From Hippasteria phrygiana (taxonomy: Eukaryota; Echinodermata; Asteroidea; Valvatida; Goniasteridae), in assembly GCA_037893225.1 (NCBI GenBank), contig JAZGUH010000123.1, positions 1,781,001-1,845,000 on the forward strand: 64,000 nucleotides of DNA. Reading direction: 5' to 3'. This document shows positions 9,753 through 20,178 of this stretch, in pieces. A program made the translations under genes and the position numbers. The stretch's first letter is position 1. Each line of letters begins with the position of its first letter. Under the pieces are notes generated by a model that did not search any database, was not told the DNA's origin, and saw only the letters and a program-made list of their open reading frames with translations.

Positions 9753-10343
9753 GACTGACTAATCTTGGCAACGGGATTGACACCGTCCTTTTCATGAATA
9801 TATTTGGAATTACAGCGATGATGGGGAAAAGCAGCATTGCAATGTGTCCCACAGAGCAGTCATCAAAAGTTGAATTCTCTTCTTTTACCGAGTTAATAGT
9901 TTTGTACAAGTTTCACATTTTTGGTACACATTTTCCCTCAGTATTTACAAAATTTCAAAACATTGGTCACATGCTTTTAGCAGTTCAGCAGCAACATCAG
10001 AAGTGAGTTCCACATATGATCCTTCTAGAGGCATCATTCCAATCATTTACTCCGAGTAGCCATCAGGCCGATATCAATCCTATCATTTCACAGGCTTTGT
10101 ACATGCACACTGTACAGGTTTCAAATACATACAATTTGTTCCTCAACATTCACAAACCATCGAATCATTGTTCACGTGCATACATCAATCAGAATTCAGC
10201 AACAACATCAGAACATTGAGTTTCAGCTACATGTATAGTATCTATCATTCATGCATATTTTCTAGTCAATCAAAGTAAAACATTTACTTAAAAGCCATTT
10301 CCAGAAAGCATAGTGAGTCCCTGCTTGGGACCAGCTGGTCGCA
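9753..10343. other. Intergenic region: SLX4 promoter side and 3' UTR of the upstream small gene
   Basis: Both flanking genes run on the minus strand, so this 590-bp stretch should contain the 3' UTR of the small gene (right) and the SLX4 promoter and 5' UTR (left). I see no clear AATAAA on the minus strand and no TATA box at a meaningful distance. Open frames on the plus strand (9794-10006, 10016-10219) are not supported by any motif. Confidence 0.45.
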
Positions 10344-10500
10344 TCATGGTTTTACATCTTTGTGTTTCCTCTTGTCTTCGATGATGCGTATCCTCTGCTC
10401 ATTCACGCGGGCCTGGTGAGCAAGCATCTCGCTGTAATGCTCGTGGTCCTCATTGTGGTGTTTGCGCCGTGCCTTGTCTACATCTGTCAAAAACGTCTGT
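10344..10500 (-). CDS. Microprotein exon 2 (charged helical C-terminus)
   Basis: 157 nt with a good polypyrimidine tract and acceptor (ttttccctgttgcag, 10501-10515). It encodes about 52 residues, more than a third K, R, H, D or E, with heptad-like spacing, and stops with TGA. Codon choice is mixed and GC-richer than the surrounding DNA, as in real exons. If the link to 16487-16575 is wrong, this is still very likely the last coding exon of some minus-strand gene. Confidence 0.7.
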
Positions 10501-13500
10501 CTGCAACAGGGAAAATACAAACAGGGAGTCAGGTTTGTCTGAAGGTTATTTGCTCGAATTTCACTTCCGTGACCCGGGTTCGAACCCTCAAATAATGGAT
10601 TGAAGCTCAAACTCTCACAGGTTTGCTATTTTACGTACTGTGTACATGTTGAATCACACAAAGAATGAACTCGGCCTGCAACTGTGTTATCAGCTCTACA
10701 AATGCTACATCATGTATACCTTTAATGTAAATACTTGCAACACAAGACCCTTCACATAAGTCACATCCACTCACTGAAACCACTACAGTACATGGAGCTA
10801 CAGGAGAATGGCGATTGTGTAGTGTAGGGACCTGTTCCCTATAGGGAACAGAAATCCACTTTTAGGTTATTGGAATTGCCAAACTAGTTAGCGACATTAC
10901 AAACCAACAGGTATGTCGTACATAAAGGGCAGGGTTTTAGTTTTTGAGGGAAGTTTTGGGGTAAAGCGGCAATGAGGACAACAAAACGCAACGCGAAAAT
11001 AAAGATGGCGATCACCGCGACGTACAGTAAACACGCAAAAGCGCATTGATTCGCATGGCAACTGCCGTAAAGCACGTAAGAAAATTGCATTTTCTACCGC
11101 AATTAACTGTTCAAAATTACAAAAAACGATGTCAATAGAATTAAGAGAAGTCTGCTTTAGGTTGAAAAAGTCATTTTGGAATGAAAAAAAAATACCCTTG
11201 ACTAAATTTGAACAAAAATAAAGAGGGGCCCTACACTGCACAATCGCCAGGAAAATTGACTTGTCAATCACCATAAGGGACTCACAACAATCAGGTTAGT
11301 CATACATGTACATTGGGTGGCAGGTACGTGTATGAATAAAATATTAGGTAGCACTGCCATTCACACAACCATTTTTTAATAATTAGAAAGCACTGCTGAA
11401 CACAGGCCTTAGTTCAGGACCAAAGATAGGCAGTATGTCCTTGGGTTTCCATAGCCCTTGTACAATACTGTGGAGTATCGGATATCACCATAGTAACACA
11501 GGCCTGTTGCTATGGTAACTGCTTATTGATGCAAAATGCAACCACATCTTGTGCTTTTCAAATAAATGTTGGTCAAGTGTGGTAAGGTAATTACGGCAGA
11601 TCTTGCGTGTGCATACACTGTACATGTACATATACAGATGCCTGTATACATGCCTTTTATGTGGTATGCAACATGTATGGAAATGACAGAATATAAATAT
11701 CTTTATTACCCCCTCCCCCCCCCCCCCAACAAAAAAAGACAAAAACGAAAACAAAAAACTACAAATGAAAACATTTTTTTTTAATCTGACAGGCCCACTA
11801 TTTAAAACTATTAAAACTCTAGAGAAAGTAACAATTGTCAATCAATTCAAAGTCTTCAGATGAAACAAAACTTGTTTTATTAAAACAAATCAGAGGGAGA
11901 ATAATTTACAAAAAAGAATGGCAGAGTTTTTATTGCGCATGCATTAATAACATGAACAATGAGCAATACACCCCCCCCCCCCCTAAAAAAACCAAAAAAA
12001 ATCATATTTGGAGCACTGCATCATATGTACATCCTCCCCTGGATACATGGCTTTATTTTAACAAGGGTGGAATTAAGGTCAGACATCAGATCTTTTTCTG
12101 ACCAGAAAGTGGATGTGATTGGTCAAACAGCCTGACCAGTATCTCTTGTTAAGGCTACGGTTTATTGATGTGCCAGATTAAAAACTCATGAGGGTACTTA
12201 CAACAAAGTTTTGCCCAAGTGTAAAATATTCAAATACTATTTGAAAATGGGAAACATGTTACTCTGTCACTTAAAGGCTTGTATTATATTCATTTATCTT
12301 GACCTTGCAGATAGGCCTATACATTTTCAAAATTGGTGTGCCTGTGATAGCTCACAGTCACAGCTAGGGCGGATATTAAACAATAAATCACTATTTTAAT
12401 TCAAAAAATAAATGCAACCAAAAGTGAATTCATTCATGGCAGTGTGAATACAAAAAAAAATATGTAAGCTGAAATTTGCCAAATCTTAAATGGAATATTG
12501 AATTTCAACCAAGTCAATTGTGCATTAAATTGAATAACTGATATGTTGAAATGTGAATATTGAAATGTGAAGAAAGATACATTTAACATTCAACCCTTTG
12601 CGTACGGAAGACGCCATATGGCGCCAAAAAAACAGTGCCACCAGGCTGGATGACACCCTTTGCCGCTGTTTGCGCAGTTTCAATCCATTGTTGGATTATT
12701 GTGTATGTCACGCTTGACTGCACAAACACATTGTGGCCATTTCGCTTGGCTGCCAGAGCCGCCGCAACACCCCGACGTCTCCCATATAATACCGTGCTCA
12801 AGGGGTTAAACATACCAGATACTGTTTTTTGAAACATTGGAGAGTGGGTAGGAGTAGGGAGTCCGGCGTTTGGGGTTTTTTGAGCTACATGTATTTGTCA
12901 ACAGTTTGATATCAATGGAATGAGAATTGCAAGACAAATTTACTTGCATTTTAGAGTTATGGCACTTTAACCCTAACCATCCCGGCCATTTTGGCTAGAA
13001 CCCTGCCAGACTCATCATATTGCATACTTTGTCACATTGACTTGTGTGGAGACTGCAGCAAAGTGGAGCTGTCACAAAGTGTCAGCACAAATGCACTGTG
13101 CTGTGCCTGGCAGGGTTAGGGTTAAAGGTGTAATTTCTGGGTGCTGGTGTCTGTAAAAGTGGTGACCATGTGCACCTAATGTGCTGACATTATTATCGAT
13201 AGCACTGTGTTAACTGAATGCATTTTGAGGCGTTTGCTTTGGTTCAGATTTTATTGCAAAAAATGTTTCGATATTATTTCAAAAATTATAGTATCTTATA
13301 ACAATAGCAACTTATGAAGTAACTTTCTCACCTCCAAGTTTGTGAATTAAGTAGATGAATAATAAGATAAACCTTTTGTCCATAAAATACTTAATTTTTT
13401 TCAAAGTGAACAAAGAAACTGGCAGAAGCGGGATTCGAACCTGCGACCTCCGGGTTACCGTACCGGCGCTCTACCAACTGAGCTATCTTGCCCTATGTTG

Positions 13501-16500
13501 GCGGTCTCCCAAATTGTCAGTATCTTTGTTCGGGTGGGCGCTATCAGAAGTCATAAACCCAGAATGTCGTATAACCAGGGATCACACCCAATTTTACGAT
13601 ACAACCTGGGAAGCGACATTGTGGGGATCACTCAATGAGGATACGACTTTTTAACTTATAATTCGTAAAACTGACTAGGTAAATTTGAATACATTTTCAA
13701 AGTGAACAAAGAAACTGGCAGGAGCGGGATTCGAACCTGCGACCTCCGGGTTACCGTACCGGCGCTCTACCAACTCTACTTAATTTTTGTTTTTTGTACC
13801 TCTCAAAATATTAATTATCATTGTTCGAAGACCCCTAATTTTGCATGGGTTCAGATATATGGTCCAAAACCATGGACTCCCTGGTAGCCCACAAAAGATG
13901 TAGGAGTTTACTTTATACCCACCCCTCAAGGGTAGCAATTTGGTTTTTTCTTTGAGTGTAAATGAATATCGGCCCTATAATTTTGTACAGGAGGGTTGTG
14001 TCCCAGTACTTCCAGAACTGTAAGGTTTTCACAAACCTTACAGAGAGACTCATATAAACTGCTGTGGGAGAAATTTTCCAATTTTTTGCAGGAGCCCTAA
14101 CTCTCTTGTCACGAAATTTTCTGCCCCAACATTTCATGCATTATCTTGACATGGCCATGTACACGCAAGTTAGGTGCCATTCAAAATTTTCAATGTTTTA
14201 AAATTTACTTTTTAATAAAAAACAAAGGAAAATTTAAAGAAATGCTCTTTTGACTTGCCAATTCCATAAAGTGTAAGTCCAATGTATGTCCCGGAGGTGG
14301 ATATGCGGATACGCGGATACGGGGTGGGAGGGAGTCTGGCAGTGCAATAGAGGGCGCCATTTTCCCTTTGAAAAAAAAACCTGCGCGGGGGCTGGGATGG
14401 GACCTGCATGCGCAATTGCAATGGGAAGCTCTGAAAAAAAGTCTTAGTCCAATCCACCTACCAGGAGGTGGATACGCGGATACGGGGTGGGATGGAGTGT
14501 GGCGGGGCGATACAGGGCAACATTTTCCCTTTAAACAAAATCCTCCGAGGGGGCTAGAATCTGACTTGCGTGCGTAATTCAAATGGGAAGCTCGGTCAAA
14601 AGTCTAAGTCCAATGTATGTCCCCGGAGGTGGATAGGTGGATACGCAGATACGCGGATATGGGGTGGGAGGGAGTCTGGCAGGGCGATAGAGTGCGCCAT
14701 TTTCCCTTTAAAAAAATATCCTCCTGGGGGGCTGGAATCTGACTGCCGTGCGTAATTCAAATGGGAAGCTCGGTCAAAAGTCTAAGTCCAATGTATGTCC
14801 CCGGAGGTGGATACGCGGATACGCGGATACGGGGTGGGAGGGAGTGTGGCGGGACGATAGAGGGCGCCATTTTCCCTTAAAAAAAAAACCCATGGAGGAA
14901 GGTATGTGAATAGTTTATTGAGGGCAATGAACAGTGACCCCGTATCCGCGTATCCGGATACGAGGTGGAGATACGAGTGGCGGGGTATTCTGACATACTG
15001 ACAGCGATCAGCAAATAGCCGTTGGATATCGAGCCCCGAGGCGCGCGTAGTGCCGCTGGCCGATAATCGATCGGAAAACATCATTCATGTTCAAAAATCC
15101 GCTCCATTACTTTGTACACAGCTGGTTTGTGCATGCACCGATTTGCACGAAAAATTCATTTTTTTTTCGGGTTTAACTTGATCATATTCTCATTTTGAGG
15201 GGATCAAAAGCTGCATGAATGACTGCTCTACAGTTCAAGGCGAGTGTTTAGTTGATATATTCAGGTAAACGGAAGATATCGGCAAGATCTTAAACGACCC
15301 TGACCTACCCTATAGGATTCCTTCCAGCTCTAATGGCGAATCTTGAGCCTAGAGCAGTGGAATTTTCAAGCTAAACGTACCCTATAGAATTCCTTCCAGC
15401 TCTATTGGCGAATCTTGAGCCTAGAGCTGGAATTTTCAAGCTAGTCATGGCCCATAGACTCTGTGCACGAGGTCCGAGTGATGGCCGGATATGGAACTCT
15501 TTCCCATAATTGAATTATTTCCTTATTTTTTATTAAAATAGATTTTTCTGGTTATTATTTTCCTTATGACTATGTTCCATGCAAAATAAACAGAGTATCT
15601 CTCAACTCATGACAGATATTTAGCATAAAATCAATTAATATTTGGACTGGGTCACAGTACGCATGGCCATGGAGGAAGCAGTACCATAGGTTTGTGGGCT
15701 AAGGTTTGTGTATAATACTATAAATTAGGCGAAATAAAAAAAAAAACATGTTTCTCGTCCCCGCCCGCTTCCTTTTTTGAGGCCGCCTGGATTTATTTTT
15801 TATTTTTTATTTCCAAAAAATGAGAAAAAAATATTAAAAACTGCAACAAATTCATCGGGAAAACTAAATACTTGCGAGTTCGAAGTCTTCTATGTAGACT
15901 CCCCGCGACTTTCTACAGCGTGTAGCTACTGTACCGTCGCTAAAAATGTCTTCGCATGAGTCTATAGCGAGTTCGAAGTCTTCTATGTAGGCTCCCCCCG
16001 ACTTTCTACATCGTGTAGCTACTGTACCATCGCTAAATATGTCTTCGCACGAGTCTATTTAGTTTCGTTGTGGATTGTGTAAATATAATCATGTGATCGT
16101 GAGTGTAGTTTTTACATACAGTCGTAAAACATGGTGCTAACACTATTAAAACAATGTAAATATGTTCTGTTCTTGTAAAACATGGTGCTAACACTATTAA
16201 AACAATGTAAATATGTTCAGTTCTTGTGTGGCTAACAATTGTCCCTTTTATTTGTAACATTTCATTTATAGCGAACACATCAGGGATTGTCAGAAATCTC
16301 TAATGGCGGCCATCTTGAAAAATAAAAAATAAAAAATAAAAAGCCCCTCTTTTTCCTTTTTTTTGAAAACCCGGACGAGAAACATGTTTTTTTTTTTACT
16401 TGGCCTTACATGCCCACCACAATACAAAAATACAAAAAAAATCGCCGGACTCCCTTCGTACTAACGTTACTCCTGCACGTACGTACCTGAAAACAAATGC

Positions 16501-16575
16501 AACTGTAAATCCAGCAAGTATAGAACCGAACACAATTGGATACCTCCACTTGGTTAAACCGGAAAACCTGGACAT
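10344..16575 (-). CDS. Two-exon gene for an 81-residue single-pass membrane microprotein
   Basis: Exon 1 is 16575-16487, exon 2 is 10500-10344, with a 5,986-bp intron. Exon 1 begins with ATG, encodes MSRFSGLTKWRYP followed by a hydrophobic segment IVFGSILAGFTVAFVF (residues 14-29) and ends in TTTTCAG|gtacgt. Exon 2 starts after ccctgttgcag and completes the split Arg codon (AG|A). It encodes a highly charged helix (QTFLTDVDKARRKHH, then EMLAHQARVNEQR and EDKRKHK) ending in TGA at 10344. Total coding length is 246 nt, exactly 82 codons. Short basic N-terminus, one membrane span and charged helical tail resemble small mitochondrial inner-membrane assembly factors, but I do not recognise the family; size and topology are the only resemblance. 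It lies upstream of SLX4 on the same strand. No transcript evidence is available here. Confidence 0.62.
12594..12805. mobile_element. piggyBac-type MITE, 212 bp
   Basis: The left end CCCTTTGCGTACGG and the inverted right end CCCCTTGAGCACGG match at 11 of 14 positions. The right flank is TTAA (12806-12809) and the left flank TCAA (12590-12593, one change from TTAA). CCC(T/C)TTG ends next to TTAA are typical of piggyBac elements. There is no transposase. It lies in the intron of the small gene. Confidence 0.65.
12967..13125. mobile_element. TTAA-flanked MITE, copy 2
   Basis: 159 bp, starts TTAACCCTAACC and ends GGGTTAGGGTTAA. The interior matches copy 1 at 4760-4910 (ttttggctagaaccctgcca, gcatactttgtcaca, gcagcaaagt). 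Two dispersed copies with conserved ends and TTAA borders confirm a MITE family. Confidence 0.82.
13424..13499 (-). mobile_element. tRNA-like SINE head (full)
   Basis: On the minus strand it folds as a 73-nt tRNA: D-arm gctcagttggtagagc, T-arm gcaggttcgaatcccgc and paired ends ggcaaga/ttctgcc. The anticodon stem has a mismatch and position 33 is C instead of U, so a working tRNA is unlikely. A second copy with the same 3' extension (agtttctttgttcacttt) lies 0.3 kb away, which argues for a SINE. A tRNA-Thr(GGT)-like ancestor is suggested by the loop, with low certainty. Confidence 0.65.
13697..13777 (-). mobile_element. tRNA-like SINE head, 5'-truncated copy
   Basis: Same sequence as 13400-13480 (caaagtgaacaaagaaactg, then gcgggattcgaacctgcgac), but it breaks off inside the D-arm after ctctaccaact. 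The shared non-tRNA extension shows that both came from the same element or from a local duplication. Confidence 0.65.
14265..14965. repeat. Tandem repeat, period about 160-180 bp, four units
   Basis: Units begin with ttagtccaat or ctaagtccaatgtatgtcc near 14268, 14443, 14602 and 14781. Each continues with a ggaggtggatacgcggatac block, a ggggtgggagggagt block, gcgccattttccctt and an A-run. Inside each unit an 8-9 bp submotif (gatacgcg) is itself repeated. The array ends at a palindromic variant ccgcgtatccggatacg near 14945. No coding frame is conserved between units. Confidence 0.85.
15304..15453. repeat. Direct duplication, about 73 bp, two copies
   Basis: The segment from taccctatag through ttccttccagctct, ggcgaatcttgagcctagag and ggaattttcaagcta occurs twice in tandem (from about 15306 and 15379) with a few substitutions and a 3-bp indel. 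Confidence 0.85.
15874..16060. repeat. 93-bp tandem duplication
   Basis: gcgagttcgaagtcttctat begins at 15874 and again at 15967. The copies share ctttctaca, cgtgtagctactgtacc and atgtcttcgca and differ at a handful of bases. Confidence 0.9.
16124..16226. repeat. 51-bp tandem duplication
   Basis: gtaaaacatggtgctaacac, continuing to aatgtaaatatgttc, occurs at 16124 and 16175. The two copies are identical over about 44 bp, so the duplication is recent. Confidence 0.92.
16487..16575 (-). CDS. Microprotein exon 1 (N-terminus and membrane segment)
   Basis: 89 nt, 29 codons plus two bases. ATG at 16575 in the context cacaATGtcc. The predicted span of about 16 hydrophobic residues is flanked by KWR on the N-side and R on the C-side. 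Donor gtacgtac at 16486. The frame stays open for some distance into the intron, so the exon end is set by the donor and by phase. Confidence 0.6.
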
Positions 16576-17061
16576 TGTGCAATTTTCGACCAATGATTCA
16601 CACGGGTACGGAATCCATGTAGATTAAATCAAATTCATGTAGATAATCAGGACACACAACCGTGTGTTGTCAAATGTCGTTGCCACTTATTGGAAGTGAG
16701 ATCAGGAACTAGACATCAATAAATTGAAGTCGGAAGCTAGCCGCGAATTGGGCCCGATTTCCCAGCCGCGAATTCAGCCTAGCCGCGAACCCAGCCGCGA
16801 ACTCAAAAAACGAGAACACATGCAGCAGAAGGAGCTGCAAAAATCAACAGATTCTGGAAACACTTTTCTGGTACAGCCAACGAAATTATATAAATCTTCC
16901 ACTAAATACACTTTTTTAGGTTATATATTTCCTACCGAGATCCTATAGCACACTTTAGTACCAGAAGAAATTAATTTACCTATTCAATCTTCATAAGGTA
17001 ACTGTTTCAAATGAAGCAATTTTGTAGTACATGTAATTGGTTCAAGACAGTACCTTTTACT
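16576..17061. other. Upstream flank of the microprotein gene, no gene recognised
   Basis: This would hold the promoter of the small minus-strand gene. A short plus-strand repeat of agccgcgaa motifs (16738-16805) is the only visible structure. I see no core promoter element with confidence. Confidence 0.4.
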
Positions 17062-17776
17062 AAAAAGGAAGTGTACCGCACATATTCCAAATATTTTAAT
17101 TTTTTATTTGATAATTTAAAACAACATACCCCTGGGCACACTTAATTTTGGATAGAGCTAATTCGGCAAACTAATTAGTACTCAAATGGTCAATTAAAAT
17201 CACATCATTTTCCACCCAATATGAACGTATTCTATTTTACCCGTACTTGGATATGTCTTTTTAACAAAAAGTGTACCGCACATATTCCAAATATTTTCCA
17301 ATTTTCTTTCATAATCTGAAAGAACATATACCTGGGCAGACTTAATTTTGGATAGAGCTAATTCAGCTGACTAATTAATACTCAAATGGTCGATTAAAGA
17401 TACATCATTTCCACCCAAAATAAACGTATTGTAATTTACCCGTACTTGAGTATGTCTCTTTAACAAAAAGTGTACCGCACATATTCTAAATATTTCCCAA
17501 TTTTCTTTCATAATCTAAAAGAACATACCACTGGCCACACTTAATTTTGGATAGAGCTAATTCGGCTCTCTAATTAGTACTCAAATGGTCAATTAAATTC
17601 ACGTCATTTTTCACCCAATATGAATGCATTGTAATTTACCCGTACATCACTATATGCCTCTTTAACAAAAGGTGTACCGCACATATTCCAAATATTTCCT
17701 AATTTTCTTTCATAATCTGAAAGAACATATACCTGGGCAGACTTAATTTTGGATAGAGCTAATTCAGCTGACTAAG
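17062..17776. repeat. Satellite-like tandem repeat, about 200-bp unit, 3.5 copies
   Basis: gtgtaccgcacatattc recurs at 17071, 17271, 17470 and 17672 (spacings 200, 199 and 202). Each unit continues with aattttggatagagctaatt, tactcaaatggtc and a ttacccgtac block. The fourth unit is cut at 17776, where unrelated sequence begins. AT-rich with no open frame. Confidence 0.92.
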
Positions 17777-17797
17777 GCACCATGGATTAATGCCAAT

Positions 17798-17965
17798 TTG
17801 CGTGCGCACCCATGCGCACGCGTTCCTTTGCGTGCCTTTGCGTGCCTTTGCGTGCAAGGTAAAACGAGGGAGATTTTGGCACGCATTTGCACGCATCGGC
17901 ACTCATCGGCACGGACCTGCACGCAGTGGCACGCAGTGGCACGCAGTGGCCTTCAGTGGCATGCA
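17798..17965. repeat. 10-bp tandem repeats in opposite orientations around a palindrome
   Basis: 17825-17856 has cctttgcgtg repeated in steps of 10 bp. 17878-17965 has cgcagtggca/cgcatttgca-type units, again period 10 and largely the complement of the first block. A perfect 9-bp inverted repeat gcgtgcgca/tgcgcacgc (17800-17808 and 17813-17821) sits at the left edge. The two arms could pair into a long imperfect hairpin. Confidence 0.8.
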
Positions 17966-18207
17966 AACGGACTCATTTGCAACCAGCCTGAGTGTACAAT
18001 AGAGATCGTCTCTGGCGGCACCTTTTATGTCCCAGATAATCCGCTAATCCGGATTAGTGTGCAACTGGTAGAATTAATCTTTCTTTCTGCAAGTTGGGGC
18101 TTAAAGGGGCTGTGTCGTCACGATCATAGCAGGCTTGCGGCTGTACACTGAATCCCGAACTGATGAACGCAGATGAACCCAGTAACTGCAAATAATACCC
18201 CACGACC

Positions 18208-18258
18208 GCGCGCTGACCTACAGGGTGCGCGCGCGCTGACCCACAGGGCGCGCGCGCC
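18208..18258. repeat. Alternating CG tract (Z-DNA type), duplicated
   Basis: tgcgcgcgcgc (18226-18236) and gcgcgcgcgc (18249-18258) are separated by tgacccacaggg. A similar gcgcgctgacctacaggg lies at 18208, giving a roughly 24-bp direct repeat. Alternating purine-pyrimidine CG runs of 10 bp or more favour Z-DNA. Confidence 0.75.
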
Positions 18259-18366
18259 AGATCAGATTACAATTGCAATGACTGCTGCATGCATGATCCT
18301 GTAGTTATAATACATACTGCATGTACAAGTATTTTGTATGTGTTTGTGCCACCAAAAATTATACCC

Positions 18367-18541
18367 AGCGCGATATGGGGCAGAGGGGAACCCCCTTTTT
18401 GTCCCTACAAATACCCTATACACTCTCCAGACTATTGTTACCTAACACATCCCCCCTAGACTTCTGAAAAGAATTCCTGAGATTCCAGGAACACAATGAC
18501 CAACACAAAAGAGGGGTGTTCCCTCTGCCCCATATTGTGCA
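18367..18541. mobile_element. Small MITE with 25-bp terminal inverted repeats
   Basis: atatggggcagagggg near 18373 is the inverse of ccctctgccccatat ending at 18535. The repeat continues into aacccccttttt against aaagaggggtgtt. The interior is 120 bp of unrelated sequence. No clear target duplication can be read. Confidence 0.65.
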
Positions 18542-19135
18542 TCATATGCCGAAAAATATACGATAGGCTACAGTCGAACATAGTCCGTGACACCCCACCC
18601 GCCGGCCAAACGCCAAAATGTACCATGACAGAACCAAACGAAAATAAGTAAATAAGTAAATCTGTATTTATAATTGTAAAATAAATAATGCACCAGCCCC
18701 TTCCTACACAAAAATACAGTTGTAGGCCTATGTATCGAAATATATTTCGACTAAAATCTGCTGTGCGTGCAATGATGAGCAAATCAAAGTAAAACAGCTA
18801 TACTGATGGCGATATTGAGTCCACGACCTTGTGTTACATTTGACGGCAGGACTTTATAGAAAGTTACACCATAAGAGTTATTTCAACACTATCAAATAAT
18901 AAACACAATAATAACAGTTATTACCAATAGATAATATACGCCAATGAAATGAGATTTCACCAGTGGCGAGTAAATCCGCGTGTCGAAAAGTGGGGATGAT
19001 TATTGAATTTGTCAACGAAGTACTGCATCTTGAACTTTTTCTCAACGGGGGATACCCCCGCCCCAAACACCGCTTGAAATTTGAAACATCACTTTGTGTA
19101 CAATTTCCCCTTTTTAAATTTACGAAACAAAAAAG
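18542..19135. other. Unique-looking DNA between mosaic region and macrosatellite
   Basis: No gene, RNA or repeat recognised. Short frames on both strands have no domain. It forms the left flank of the macrosatellite. Confidence 0.5.
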
Positions 19136-20178
19136 AACTACCACCATTGGTAAACTTTGTTTACGGGCATCGCACAAGACCAAAAGGCCACTCAAGGTGT
19201 GGGCTACAAAAGACAAGAAAAGACAGAACTCACAGGGATAGGTGGTCAGGCCCATCGCTTATGGGGGGGAGGGGGTCAGAGAGGCCAGTCCCCCCTGGCA
19301 ACCAATTCCCCCCCCCCCCATTGGCAAAAATAAAAAGCATCAAAATTATACATAATTATGTATTTTCTTGTGATGTATCCCCAGCAGGTACTGCCCCCCG
19401 CCCCCCCCCCCCCCCCCAACCCCCCCTCCCTGGAGCTGGCAACAGGGCTGTATCTATTCACATTTCGTTTGAATTGTGAAAGATTACAGGCGGAAGGGAA
19501 GCAGGTTACAAGGAGAGGCAGTACGAGGGGAAAGGAAACAAAAATTGAAGAGTATCGAGCCTTTAGAACGGTGAAAGGATGTGATGAGACTGCCAAGTGA
19601 GTCGAGTGGACAGGGGGCACAAATGCTAAAGGGGAGCTTTGTGGAGGACGCTTAGTGAGATTTGAACCGAGTTCACAGCAATAGATTCCAGCGGATTCAG
19701 CACTGTACCAATCAACCCACTCACTGGTCTTATTTCCCTTGCTGTAGGACATACTTGCATTGTTGATATACACCCCAATGTTGGTCGTTTTCTTCAGTGA
19801 TTCAAGGCAGTGCATTTTATCTACTTATCAATTGTTTCCTACGCCCCTCTCTTACCTGGCAGCCCCGCCCCTCTCCTACCTGGCAGCCCCACCCCCAAGT
19901 GTGGGGTATTGTCATTTCAAAGCTCACCAAACCCTACCCCTGGACACCATTCTCCTGTACAAATGTTAGGCCGATTTTGTTCACACACAAAGAAGGACCC
20001 TTTCCTCTACTCTTACCAATCCCGACATCCGATGGTGGGGGCAGTGTGGAAGTGGGACAGTGTGGGGTGGGGCAGTGTTGGGGTGGGGCAGTGTGGGGGT
20101 CGGGGTGGTAGTGGTGGGGAGACCAATTGATAAGGTCATAACTGTGAGTAATTGCCCATTCATTCATAAATTAATCAC
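19136..20178. repeat. Spacer S0, partial (right part only)
   Basis: It lacks modules X and Y of the complete spacer and joins aactaccaccattggta directly to aactttgtttacggg. It contains the SINE tail (19150-19215, minus strand), poly-G/poly-C tracts (19261-19320, 19395-19430), a tRNA-like head on the minus strand (about 19655-19735, B-box-like ggttcaaatctc) and the G-rich block. It has its own substitutions (ccagcggattc, ggtcttatt) absent from all other copies, so it is the most diverged spacer. Confidence 0.9.
20064..20088 (+). repeat. G-quadruplex motif, present once in every spacer
   Basis: GGGG-T-GGGG-CAGTGTT-GGGG-T-GGGG: four runs of four guanines with loops of 1, 7 and 1 nt, inside a longer G-rich stretch (20036-20120). 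The same motif ends exactly 91 bp before the first unit of each later array: 24269, 27463, 37185, 42235, 45829, 48945, 52851, 56550, 60043 and 63499 (start positions). Loop lengths of 1-7 with G4 runs predict a very stable quadruplex on the plus strand. Confidence 0.85.

Larger units (their letters stand above)
15736..16397. mobile_element. MITE-like element with A-rich terminal inverted repeats
   Basis: The left end (A-run, then acatgtttctcgtcc, 15736-15760) is the inverse of the right end (ggacgagaaacatgt, then T-run, 16373-16397). Further in, both sides carry ttattttttattttttattt-type sequence in inverted orientation, so the imperfect repeat extends to about 80 bp. The interior is composed of two tandem duplications (15874-16060 and 16124-16226) and has no transposase. 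The target duplication is unclear because of the A/T runs. Confidence 0.6.

Noticed and set aside
13424..13499. Functional tRNA-Thr gene
   Set aside because: The cloverleaf length fits, but U33 is replaced by C, the anticodon stem has a mismatch and a second truncated copy shares the same non-tRNA extension, so a SINE is more likely.
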